NCBI RefSeq assembly: GCF_014283215.1
Contig: NZ_JACOMF010000002.1
Location: forward strand, 124,001-188,000
Direction: 5' to 3'
DNA: 64,000 bases
Origin: Siccirubricoccus deserti
GTDB taxonomy: Bacteria > Pseudomonadota > Alphaproteobacteria > Acetobacterales > Acetobacteraceae
Shown here: one piece after another, positions 26,222 to 33,984 of the stretch
How the letters are laid out: each line of letters begins with the position of its first letter
Numbering within the stretch: position 1 is the first letter of the stretch
The notes under the pieces: model-generated
The model's input: only the letters and a program-made list of their open reading frames with translations
What the model was told of the DNA's origin: nothing
Database searches by the model: none
Made by a program: the position numbers and the translations under genes

Positions 26222-27402
26222 GGGGCGAAACCCTCGCCCAGCCGGGCAGCCTGCCGGCGGCGCTGGGCGGGCTCGGCCGGCGTGGCACCGGCGATGCGCT
26301 GGCGCTGGCCCGGCTGGTGCGCGGCATCGTCGCCGCCGGCGCGGCGCGGCAGGCGCTGCACCTGCGGCTATCGAATCTCGGCCCCGACTGGACCCGTGCC
26401 CACCATCGCCGCCTGGTGCGGGAGGCGCTGGAGCCACTGCTGCACCCGACCCGCGCCCAGTTCTTCGAGCTGGCGCATGGCGATCTGGTGGTGGTGGCGC
26501 CATCCCGGGGCCGCCACCTGCCGGCAGCGGAGGCGGCGCTGTCCACCCTCTTCGCCGCCGATCTGCCGTCACGCCCGCCCTTCGCGGTGCATCGCCTGCC
26601 GGAAGAGGCCGCGGCGCTGCTGGCGGCGGTGGAGGTCAGCCTCGGCCCCCGCGCCCCGGTCCCGCCGCAGGACAGCGGCGCCGCCCTGACCACCGCCGAT
26701 CTGGCGGCGCTGGAACGCGGGCTCGGCAATGCCAGCCTGGCCCGCTTCCTGCGTCGCCGCCCGGTCTGCCGACTGGTGGCGGGGGGCGGCGGTGCCGAGA
26801 CGGTGTGGGAGGAATGCCGCCTGGCGGTGGATGAACTGCGGACGGCACTGCTGGCCGGGGCCGATCCGGCGCTGGCGCCCTGGCTGTTCCGCCGGCTGCG
26901 CCGGCTGCTCGACCGCCGGCTGCTGGCCGAGCTGGCCCGGCCGGAGGAGTTGCGGCAGCGCGGCCCGATCGGCCTCTCCCTCGGCCTCGACAGCCTGGGC
27001 AGCGCCGAATTCCTGCGGCTGGGCGGCATGCTCGGCGGTGCCGGGCGGGCCCGGACCGTGCTGGCGCTGCCGGCCGAGGATGCGCTGGCCGACCCGGAGG
27101 GGTTCCTCTTCGCCCAGGCGTTCTGCGCCGCCCGCGGCTTTCGCGTGGCGGTGGACGTGGCGGAGCCCGAGGTGTTGCCGCTGCTGCCGGTCGCGCGGCT
27201 GGGGGTGGGGCTGGTGCGGCTGCACTGGACCCCGGCGCTGCCGCTGGCCGCTCAGCGCCTGGCCGGCGGGCTGGCGGCGGCGCTGCCGCCGGGGCCGGAG
27301 CGGGTGGTGCTGACCGGCGCCGATCGCGCCGCGGCGATCGGCTGGGGTTGGGAGGAGGGTATCACCCTGTTCGAAGGGGCACTGTTGCGGCCCCGTGGAT
27401 GA
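26218..27402 (+). CDS. uncharacterised protein with degenerate EAL-like domain, second of a pair
   Basis: A 394-residue protein, GTG start overlapping its partner by 4 nt. The N-terminal half (LVRGIVAAGAARQALHLRLSN..., FELAHGDLVVVAPSRG) could be a degenerate GGDEF-like or other sensory fold. The C-terminal half follows EAL layout: LGLDSLGSAEFLRL, then GFRVAVDVAEPEVLPLLPVARLGVGLVRLHW near residue 307, then RVVLTGADRAAAIGWGWEEGITLFEGALLRP, where the end mimics the GYLFSRP tail of EAL proteins. Catalytic Glu, Asp and Lys are absent. The two proteins probably act together; the function is unknown. Confidence 0.55.
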   Translation: MRGETLAQPGSLPAALGGLGRRGTGDALALARLVRGIVAAGAARQALHLRLSNLGPDWTRAHHRRLVREALEPLLHPTRAQFFELAHGDLVVVAPSRGRHLPAAEAALSTLFAADLPSRPPFAVHRLPEEAAALLAAVEVSLGPRAPVPPQDSGAALTTADLAALERGLGNASLARFLRRRPVCRLVAGGGGAETVWEECRLAVDELRTALLAGADPALAPWLFRRLRRLLDRRLLAELARPEELRQRGPIGLSLGLDSLGSAEFLRLGGMLGGAGRARTVLALPAEDALADPEGFLFAQAFCAARGFRVAVDVAEPEVLPLLPVARLGVGLVRLHWTPALPLAAQRLAGGLAAALPPGPERVVLTGADRAAAIGWGWEEGITLFEGALLRPRG

Positions 27403-27447
27403 CCCTCGGCCCGTCGCCGCCTTGGCGCGGCCCGACACCGCGCGCAT

Positions 27448-28212
27448 ATGGTCCCGATGGAAACCCCCGCGATCCTCGCCGAGGCGCTGACCAAGCGCTA
27501 CCGGCCCGACGCGCCGCCGGCGGTCGATATGCTCTCCTTCCGCATGCCGCGCGGCGCCACCTGGGGGCTGCTGGGCGGCAATGGCGCCGGCAAGACCACC
27601 ACCATCGCCATGCTGCTCGGCTTGCTGGTGCCGAGCGGCGGCCGGGTGACGGTGCTGGGCCACGACATGGCGCGCGACCGCTTCGCGGCGCTGGCGCGGA
27701 TGAATTTCTCCTCCCCCTACATCGCCCTGCCGGCGCGGATCAGCGTGGCGGAGAACCTGCGAGTCTACGCCCATCTCTACGATGTGCCGCAGGCCGAGAA
27801 GCGCATCGTCGAGCTGGCGGCGCAACTCCAACTGACCGAGTTGCTGGACCGCCCGGCCGGCGAGCTTTCCGCCGGGCAGAAGACCCGGGTCGCGCTGGCC
27901 AAGGCGCTGGTCAACCGTCCCGAATTGCTGCTGCTGGACGAGCCCACCGCCAGCCTCGACCCCGACACCGGCGACTGGGTGCGCGGCTGGCTTGAACGCT
28001 ACCGGGCGGAGACCGGCTGCTCCATCCTGCTCGCCAGCCACAACATGGCCGAGGTGGAGCGGCTGTGCGACCATGTGCTGATGCTGAAGCAGGGAAGCGC
28101 GGTGGATGAGGGCAGCCCGGCCGCGCTGCTGGCGAAATACGGCCGGGACGATCTGGAACAGGTCTTCCTCGACATTGCCCGCGGCCGGCCGCGCGAGGCG
28201 ATGCCGGCATGA
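27448..28212 (+). CDS. ABC transporter ATP-binding protein
   Basis: A 254-residue ATPase of the ABC-2 exporter class (NodI/DrrA/CcmA-like). Walker A GGNGAGKTTT is near residue 49, the signature motif reads LSAGQKTRVALAKAL, and Walker B LLLLDEPTASLDPDT is followed by the H-loop ASHN. The Q-loop region contains NFSSPYIALPARISVAENL. ATG codons at 27448 and 27457 are both possible. The permease gene overlaps the stop by 4 nt. The cargo is unknown; lipid, polysaccharide or drug export is usual for the class. Confidence 0.93.
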   Translation: MVPMETPAILAEALTKRYRPDAPPAVDMLSFRMPRGATWGLLGGNGAGKTTTIAMLLGLLVPSGGRVTVLGHDMARDRFAALARMNFSSPYIALPARISVAENLRVYAHLYDVPQAEKRIVELAAQLQLTELLDRPAGELSAGQKTRVALAKALVNRPELLLLDEPTASLDPDTGDWVRGWLERYRAETGCSILLASHNMAEVERLCDHVLMLKQGSAVDEGSPAALLAKYGRDDLEQVFLDIARGRPREAMPA

Positions 28213-29012
28213 ACCGCGCCGCGTTGCGCCGCATCTGGGGCCTGGTCTACCGCCATCTCGCGCTCTACCGCCGGTCCTGGCCGCGGGTGCTGGAGCTGAT
28301 GTACTGGCCGGTGCTGCAGATGGTGGTCTGGGGCTTTGTCACTGCATTTCTCGCGGGCGTGCAGAACAACACCGCCAGCCTCGCCGCCGGCATGCTGCTG
28401 GGCGGTGCGCTGCTGTGGGAGGTCGCGCTGCGCAGCCAGATGGGTTTCTCCATCTCCTTCCTTGAGGAGATCTGGTCCCGCAACCTCGGCCATATCTTCG
28501 TCAGCCCGCTGAGGCCGCGGGAGCTGGTGGCGGGGCTGATGGCGATGAGCCTGATCCGGGTGGTGGTCGGCGTCGCGCCTGCGGTGCTGCTGGCCTGGCT
28601 GTTCTACGCCTTCGGGCTGTTCGCCATGGGGCCGGTGGTGGTCGCCTTCCTGGTGGCGCTGCTGCTGATGGGCTGGGCGGTGGCGCTCGGCGTCACCTCG
28701 CTGCTGTTGCGCTTCGGCGCCGGGGCGGAGACCCTGGCCTGGTCGGTGCTGTTCGGACTAACCCCCTTCGCCTGCGTCTTCTACCCGGTGGGCGTGCTGC
28801 CCGCCTGGCTGCAGCCGGTGGCACTGGCCCTGCCGGCGGCGCATGTCTTCGAGGGAATGCGGGCGGCGCTGCTCCAAGGCAGCATCGCCTGGGGCCATCT
28901 CGGCACCGCCTTCGCGCTGGATGCGGCGTGGCTGGCGGCGATGGCGCTGGTCTTCATGCGCCAGTTCCAGACGGCCCGGGTGCGCGGGGCGCTGCTGAAC
29001 ATAGGGGAGTGA
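28209..29012 (+). CDS. ABC-2 type transporter permease
   Basis: A 267-residue membrane protein with six predicted hydrophobic segments, the ABC-2 permease layout. MYWPVLQMVVWGFVTAFLAG is the first, LGHIFVSPLRPRELVAGLMAM the cytosolic elbow, and PFACVFYPVGVLPAWLQPVALALPAAHVFEGMR the conserved ABC-2 signature before the last helix. It forms a simple one-ATPase/one-permease exporter with the preceding gene (4-nt overlap). Confidence 0.9.
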   Translation: MNRAALRRIWGLVYRHLALYRRSWPRVLELMYWPVLQMVVWGFVTAFLAGVQNNTASLAAGMLLGGALLWEVALRSQMGFSISFLEEIWSRNLGHIFVSPLRPRELVAGLMAMSLIRVVVGVAPAVLLAWLFYAFGLFAMGPVVVAFLVALLLMGWAVALGVTSLLLRFGAGAETLAWSVLFGLTPFACVFYPVGVLPAWLQPVALALPAAHVFEGMRAALLQGSIAWGHLGTAFALDAAWLAAMALVFMRQFQTARVRGALLNIGE

Positions 29013-29089
29013 TCGTCGCGAGGCATTCCCCGCCATGCCCTGCCTGGACAGGTCCTTGCGTCCGGTGGCGGGACGCGTAATTCACCGCC

Positions 29090-29725
29090 GTGCCCGAACC
29101 CACCCGCCTCTTCCTGATCCGCCACGCCCTTGTCGAGCCCTCGGCTCGCGTCACCTTCTACGGCTCGATGGACGTGGCGCTTTGCGACATGGCGCTGCGG
29201 CAGGACGCCGCGCTGTACCGCTGGCTGGCCTCCCGCCTGCCGAGGCCGGCGCAATGGGTGGTCTCCAACCTCGCCCGCACCCGCGCCACCGCCGCCGCCA
29301 TCTTCGCCGCCGGCTACCCGGAGGCGCCGCTGGCCGAGGAGCCGGACCTCGCCGAGCAATACCTCGGCGAATGGCAGGGCATCCCGCATGAAGCGCTGAC
29401 CGAGCGGCTGCGCCACCCGCCGCACCCCTTCTGGCCGCATGCAGCGGAGGAGCGGCCGCCCGGCGGCGAGAGCTTCGCCGAGGTGCAAGCCCGGGTCGCG
29501 CCGGTGCTCGAGCGGCTGGTCGAAACCCACGTCGGACAAGACATCGTGATCATCGCCCACGGCGGCTCGATCCGAGCCGCGCTGGCGCATGCAGTGGGGC
29601 TGAGTGCCTACCAGGCGCTGGTGTTCTCCATCCGCAACCTTGGGCTGACGCGGCTTGAGAAGCATGGCGGGGATTGGCGTGTCGCCACGGTGAACGAGGA
29701 ACCCTGGACCCCGCCCGCCGGGTGA
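29090..29725 (+). CDS. histidine phosphatase family protein
   Basis: A 211-residue phosphoglycerate-mutase-like phosphatase. The catalytic block reads FLIRHALVE, RHA in place of the common RHG; NLARTRATAAAIFAAG holds the second Arg, DLAEQYLGEWQGIP the Glu region, and IIAHGGSIRAALAHAVGL the second His. FYGSMDVALCDMAL fits the alpha-ribazole-phosphatase/CobC-like subgroup, but no cobalamin genes are near, so the substrate is open. The GTG start is directly before PEPTRLFLIRH; no earlier start suits. Confidence 0.87.
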   Translation: MPEPTRLFLIRHALVEPSARVTFYGSMDVALCDMALRQDAALYRWLASRLPRPAQWVVSNLARTRATAAAIFAAGYPEAPLAEEPDLAEQYLGEWQGIPHEALTERLRHPPHPFWPHAAEERPPGGESFAEVQARVAPVLERLVETHVGQDIVIIAHGGSIRAALAHAVGLSAYQALVFSIRNLGLTRLEKHGGDWRVATVNEEPWTPPAG

Positions 29726-29823
29726 ATTCCGCGGCCGGGCCCAGACACTTCGCTGCGGCCTTGGACAGAAGCGCTGCAACGCGTTAGCGTCCCGCCAATT
29801 CCGTGGCTTGGCAGGGGGGCTTG

Positions 29824-30621
29824 ATGCGCCGTCTTATGATCCTGGGGCTTGCCCTGGCGAGCCTTGCCGGTTGTGCCGGCACACCTTCCGGCGGCGAGGA
29901 GCAGGCGCTGGTCGACCGCGCCACGCTGACGGTGCAGGAGATCCTGTCCGAAGGGAACGACCGCCTGCACGCTGCCAGCATGCTGCGCCGGGCCCGAGCC
30001 GCGGTGATCTGCCCACGCATCTTCCGCGCCGGCTTCTTTTTCGGCGGTGAGGGTGGCGGCTGCGTGATGCTTGGGCGGGATGCCGCCGGCTCCTGGTCCT
30101 CGCCGGCCTTCTACTCCCTGAGTACGGGCAGCTTCGGCCTGCAGGCCGGCATCCAGGACCTGCAGGTGCTGATCCTGATCATGAACGACCGGGCGCTGAA
30201 TGCCGTGCTCGACAGCCAGTTCAAACTCGGCGCCGACGCCTCGCTCGCCTTCGCCACCTTTGGCGGCTCGGTCGAGGCCTCGACCACCGCGGCGGTTGGT
30301 GCCGACATCCTGGCCTTCGCCCGGGCGCGCGGACTCTACGCCGGCCTGACCCTGGAAGGCTCGCTGCTGAGCTCCCGCAGCGAATGGAACCGCGGCTACT
30401 ACCAGCAGGATGTCGGGCCGCGGCAGATCGTGGTGGCGATGCAGGCGCACAACCCGGGCGCCGACCCGCTGCGCGCGGCGCTGATGCGTTACGGCAGTGG
30501 CGGCGGCGCGGCGGCCGCGGCGGCGCCGCCGGTGTCGGGCGGCGCCGCCCCGGGCACGGCCCCTGGCACCACCCTGGGCAGTGGCCCGGTTCAGCGCAGC
30601 ACCCTGCCGCCGCTGCGCTGA
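29824..30621 (+). CDS. SYLF-domain lipoprotein (YSC84-like), first of tandem pair
   Basis: A 265-residue lipoprotein: signal MRRLMILGLALASLAGCAGT with lipobox LAGC. The rest is a SYLF (YSC84) lipid-binding domain: RARAAVICPRIFRAGFFFGGEGGGCVML, SWSSPAFYSLSTGSFGLQAGIQDLQVLILI, then ASTTAAVGADILAFARARGLYAGLTLEGSLL and YYQQDVGPRQIV. A Gly/Ala/Pro-rich tail ends the protein. SYLF domains bind phosphoinositides in eukaryotes; the bacterial role, probably outer-membrane associated, is not settled. The paralogue follows after 3 nt. Confidence 0.9.
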   Translation: MRRLMILGLALASLAGCAGTPSGGEEQALVDRATLTVQEILSEGNDRLHAASMLRRARAAVICPRIFRAGFFFGGEGGGCVMLGRDAAGSWSSPAFYSLSTGSFGLQAGIQDLQVLILIMNDRALNAVLDSQFKLGADASLAFATFGGSVEASTTAAVGADILAFARARGLYAGLTLEGSLLSSRSEWNRGYYQQDVGPRQIVVAMQAHNPGADPLRAALMRYGSGGGAAAAAAPPVSGGAAPGTAPGTTLGSGPVQRSTLPPLR

Positions 30622-30624
30622 GCC

Positions 30625-31407
30625 ATGCGCGCGCCCATCCTGCTGGCGCTGCTGCTCCTGGCTGCCGCTCCGGCGCGGGCGGAGGGCGAGCCGCAGACCC
30701 TGATCGACCGCGGCACGCTGGCGGTGCAGGAGATGCTGGAGACCGGCGACGCGGCGGCGATCGAGGACACCCGCGCCATGCTCCGCCGCGCCCGCGCCGT
30801 CATGGTCTGCCCGCAGGTGTTCCGCGCCGGCTTCTTCCTGGGCGGCGAGGCGGGTGGCTGCGCCCTGCTGGCGCGGGAAGCGGCGGGGTCCTGGTCCTCG
30901 CCGGCCTTCTACGGCCTGACCTCGGGCAGCTTCGGCCTGCAATTCGGCATCCAGGACATGCAGGTGCTGATGCTGATCCTGACCGACCGCGGCCTCTCGG
31001 CGGTGATGGACAGCCAGTTCAAATTCGGCGCGGATCTCTCCATCGCCGTCGCCACCATCGGGGCCGGGATCGAGGGCTCCACCACCGCGGCGGCGGGGGC
31101 CGACATCGTTGCCCTGGCGCGGTCGCGCGGGCTGTTCGCCGGGGTGGCGCTGGAGGGCTCGCTGCTGACCAGCCGCAGCGCCTGGAACCGCGAATACTAT
31201 GGGCAGGAGGTGTCGCCACGGCAGATCGTGGTGACGATGCAGGTGCACAACCCGGGTGCCGACCCGCTGCGTGGGGCGTTGCTGCGCTATGGCGCGACGC
31301 CGGAAGCACCGGCGGTCACGCCCCTGCCGGTGCAGGCAGCACCCGGCCCTGCGCCCGGGTCGATGCAATCGGCGCCGCTGCCGCCCATCGCCGGGCCGCG
31401 CCGCTGA
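30625..31407 (+). CDS. SYLF-domain periplasmic protein, second of tandem pair
   Basis: A 260-residue paralogue of the preceding gene, sharing the whole SYLF domain at well over half of positions (ARAVMVCPQVFRAGFFLGGEAGGC, GSWSSPAFYGLTSGSFGLQFGIQDMQVL, STTAAAGADIVALARSRGLFAGVALEGSLL). The leader MRAPILLALLLLAAAPARAEG is a plain Sec signal with no lipobox Cys, so this copy should be soluble in the periplasm while the first is membrane-anchored. The 3-nt gap implies one mRNA. The pair looks like a recent tandem duplication followed by a change of sorting signal. Confidence 0.9.
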   Translation: MRAPILLALLLLAAAPARAEGEPQTLIDRGTLAVQEMLETGDAAAIEDTRAMLRRARAVMVCPQVFRAGFFLGGEAGGCALLAREAAGSWSSPAFYGLTSGSFGLQFGIQDMQVLMLILTDRGLSAVMDSQFKFGADLSIAVATIGAGIEGSTTAAAGADIVALARSRGLFAGVALEGSLLTSRSAWNREYYGQEVSPRQIVVTMQVHNPGADPLRGALLRYGATPEAPAVTPLPVQAAPGPAPGSMQSAPLPPIAGPRR

Positions 31408-31617
31408 CCCAGGCCAGGGTGGCGAGGGCAGGAACGCCGACACACCGGGCTTCCTCCCCGCAATGCGCCGGTTTGGCGTGACGCCACAGCCACCATGGAT
31501 CGGTGGCATGCCTGGCCCTTGCTGCGCAGGCGGATCGACCCTTTCGCTGCGGAACTGTCCAGCCTGCCACGGTGGATCGGCGTTCAGATACGGACCCAAT
31601 CCGCTTTGGAGAGGTTC

Positions 31618-33126
31618 ATGACAAGCGTCCCGCACCAGCCGGAGGCCGGGCCGGCGCGGGTCGCAGCCGCGCCATGGCGCCTTGCGATGGCTGCCCTGCT
31701 GATCATCCTTTCCGCCAAGATCGCACTGGTCGCCAGCTTCGGAAGCATCGTGCCCTTCTGGGACCAGTGGGATGACGAGGCCGTTCGTACCTATCGGCCC
31801 TATCTGGACGGCAGCCTCTCGCTCGACGGGCTGCTGATCCCGCACAACGAGCACCGGCTGGTGCTGACCCGCCTGCTGAATCTGACGGTGCTGGAAGTAG
31901 TGGGGCATTGGGACCCCATCCTGCAGATGCTGCTCAACGCCCTGTTACATTGCGCGGCGCTCGGCGTGGTGCTGGCCATGCTGCTGCGCGGCCTGCCGCC
32001 GCGCCGCGCCGCCCTCTTCGCCGGCGCGACGGCGCTCGTGTTCGTCATTCCTTATGCGCGCGAGAATACGCTCTGGGGCTTCCAGTCACAGATCTACTTC
32101 CTGCTGCTGCTGAGCCTGCTCGCACTCTGGTGCATGGCGGCCGGCCGTGCATGGTCGCCGCGCTGGTGGCTTGGCGTCCTGCTTGGCGTCCTCGCTTATT
32201 TCGGCATGGCGTCCGGCGCCCTCGTCTTCCTGGCCGCCGCCGCGTTGCATGCCGTGCAGATGCTGCTGCGCCGGCGGGGCGGCCGGGCCGAGGCGATCGG
32301 CATCGCCGCCCTGCTTGCCACCGGGCTGTTGCTGATCCGCTGGGTCCCGACGGTGGAGGGTCACGCGCCGCTCAAGGCCGACAGCCTGGGCGGGTTCCTG
32401 GCGATGTTCGGCAGGAATGCCGGCTGGCCGCTCAACCTCGGCCTGCCGGGCGCGATCATCGTCAGCCTGCCGGGGGCCGCGCTCGCCTGGCGCCTCTGGC
32501 GGGAGCGGCCCATGCCCGCCGACATCCGCTGGCTGATCCTGCTGCTCATCCTGTGGGCGGGGCTACAGGCCGCTGCCATGGCCTGGGCCCGGGCAACCGG
32601 CGCGCCGGCGCCCCGCTATCTCGACATCCTGGCGCTCGGGCTGCTGGCCAACCTTGCCGCGTTGCTTCGCCTGCCCTGGACCTGGCTGCGGCGCGCGGCG
32701 CCGGCCTGGCTTGCGATCTTGGCGCTCGGTGCCGCGGTCGCCGCGGCGCGGCTGCCACGGGATCTCCACCGCCACCATGAGTGGAGCGTTGCCCATGCCG
32801 AGGTGATCTCAGCCTTTCTCCGCTCAGGCGATCCTGCGGTGTTCGAGGGCAGGCAGGGCCCGCAGGAACTGCCCTACCCCACCGCCGACCGGCTGCACGG
32901 CGTGCTGGCCGACCCCGTGCTGCGCCGCCTGCTGCCGCCTGTGTCATCCGGGTTTCCGGCACCGGATCGGGCGAGCCGCTGGCTGACCGACCCGCGTTGG
33001 GGGGCCGCCGCCCAGGGTGCACGGCAGGCGGCGCTGGCCTCGCCGCCCCTGCTGTTCGGCCTGGCGCTTGTGCTGCTGGCCTGGTGGGTCAGGACGAACG
33101 CACGGCGGCCACGCGCCGGCGGTTGA
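31618..33126 (+). CDS. polytopic membrane protein of unknown function
   Basis: A 502-residue inner-membrane protein with roughly ten to twelve hydrophobic helices. The first (AMAALLIILSAKIALVASFG) is followed by a periplasmic segment VPFWDQWDDEAVRTYRPYLDG and DGLLIPHNEHRLVLTRLLNL, then many helices and a C-terminal loop before the last helix. The acidic loop near helix 1 and the overall layout recall GT-C-type glycosyltransferases or polymerases, but no catalytic motif is certain. The ATG has a GGAG site. The 210-bp gap 31408-31617 before it holds nothing clear. Confidence 0.75.
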   Translation: MTSVPHQPEAGPARVAAAPWRLAMAALLIILSAKIALVASFGSIVPFWDQWDDEAVRTYRPYLDGSLSLDGLLIPHNEHRLVLTRLLNLTVLEVVGHWDPILQMLLNALLHCAALGVVLAMLLRGLPPRRAALFAGATALVFVIPYARENTLWGFQSQIYFLLLLSLLALWCMAAGRAWSPRWWLGVLLGVLAYFGMASGALVFLAAAALHAVQMLLRRRGGRAEAIGIAALLATGLLLIRWVPTVEGHAPLKADSLGGFLAMFGRNAGWPLNLGLPGAIIVSLPGAALAWRLWRERPMPADIRWLILLLILWAGLQAAAMAWARATGAPAPRYLDILALGLLANLAALLRLPWTWLRRAAPAWLAILALGAAVAAARLPRDLHRHHEWSVAHAEVISAFLRSGDPAVFEGRQGPQELPYPTADRLHGVLADPVLRRLLPPVSSGFPAPDRASRWLTDPRWGAAAQGARQAALASPPLLFGLALVLLAWWVRTNARRPRAGG

Positions 33127-33132
33127 TCCAGG

Positions 33133-33984
33133 CTACCGATCCGGTCGCCAGGAGATGGTGAACAGCCATTGCCGGAGGTTTGCCCGCACCACCGGCTCCA
33201 CCGCCGCATCCAGCGCCGCCGTCCCGGCAACCACATTGCCGTCCGGCGGCAGCGCCACCGGCGGCAGGAAGTGGGTGCGGAAGCGGGTGCCCGGCAGCCG
33301 TTCCACATAGCCCGGCACGATGGCGCAGCCCGACAGCCGGGCCAGCCGCGCCGCATAGGGGATGTTGCCGGTGATGCGCGGCCCACGGCCGAGCGAGGGC
33401 CCGCGCACCACCCCGCCGATGTAGTCATCCATCCAGAACAGCAGCGTCTCCTGCCGCGCCTGCAGCACGCGCAGCGCCGGGCGGGCGCCGTCGCGGTCGG
33501 CGCGGATCATCCGGCCGCCGCCGCGCAGCCGGATATCGGTGATCACCCGCTCGCGGAAGGCCGTCGGCTGGCGGGTGGCGACGCCGACCGGCCGCAGCCC
33601 GAGCCGCGCCAGGGTCAGCCCCAGAACCTCCGGATTGCCGAGGTGCAGCCCGGCCAGCAGCAGCGGCCCGGCCTGGCGGGCGGCGAACAGGTGCTCGGCG
33701 CCGCGCACCTCCACCCTGCCTTCCTCCCAGAACCGCAGGATGCGGGCCATCTCCGCGAAGGTGGCGGCGATATTGGCCCAGCTTTCGGCCACCGCCTGGT
33801 CGGGGTCGAGGTCGGGGCGCAGCAGCTGGAAGGTCTCCCGCGCCTGCGCGTGCAGATGCGGGTAGAGCCGCGGCACCAGCCCCGCCGCCAGCCCGGCGCC
33901 GATCCGGGTCACCCGCTCGCTCGGCAGGAATTGCAGCGGGTGGTACAGCGCGCGTTCCAGCCCGGCGGCGATCAGCCCCCGCAT
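33133..33984 (-). CDS. LpxL/HtrB-type lysophospholipid or lipid A acyltransferase
   Basis: A 283-residue member of the LpxL/LpxM acyltransferase family, inner-membrane associated. The catalytic H-x4-E motif is HLGNPE in LLLAGLHLGNPEVLGLTL, near residue 115. LFWMDDYIGG and ARLSGCAIVPGYVERLPGTRFRTHF match the family's middle and later blocks. Its ATG overlaps the stop of the upstream cytochrome P450 gene by one base (TGATG), so both are made from one transcript. The donor and acceptor are unknown; a secondary lipid A acyl chain or another lipid is possible. Confidence 0.87.
   Translation of the reverse strand: MRGLIAAGLERALYHPLQFLPSERVTRIGAGLAAGLVPRLYPHLHAQARETFQLLRPDLDPDQAVAESWANIAATFAEMARILRFWEEGRVEVRGAEHLFAARQAGPLLLAGLHLGNPEVLGLTLARLGLRPVGVATRQPTAFRERVITDIRLRGGGRMIRADRDGARPALRVLQARQETLLFWMDDYIGGVVRGPSLGRGPRITGNIPYAARLARLSGCAIVPGYVERLPGTRFRTHFLPPVALPPDGNVVAGTAALDAAVEPVVRANLRQWLFTISWRPDR

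Noticed and set aside
29608-31908. A 766-codon open frame antisense to the SYLF pair
   Set aside because: It is internally repetitive only because the sense genes are tandem paralogues; no independent coding signal.
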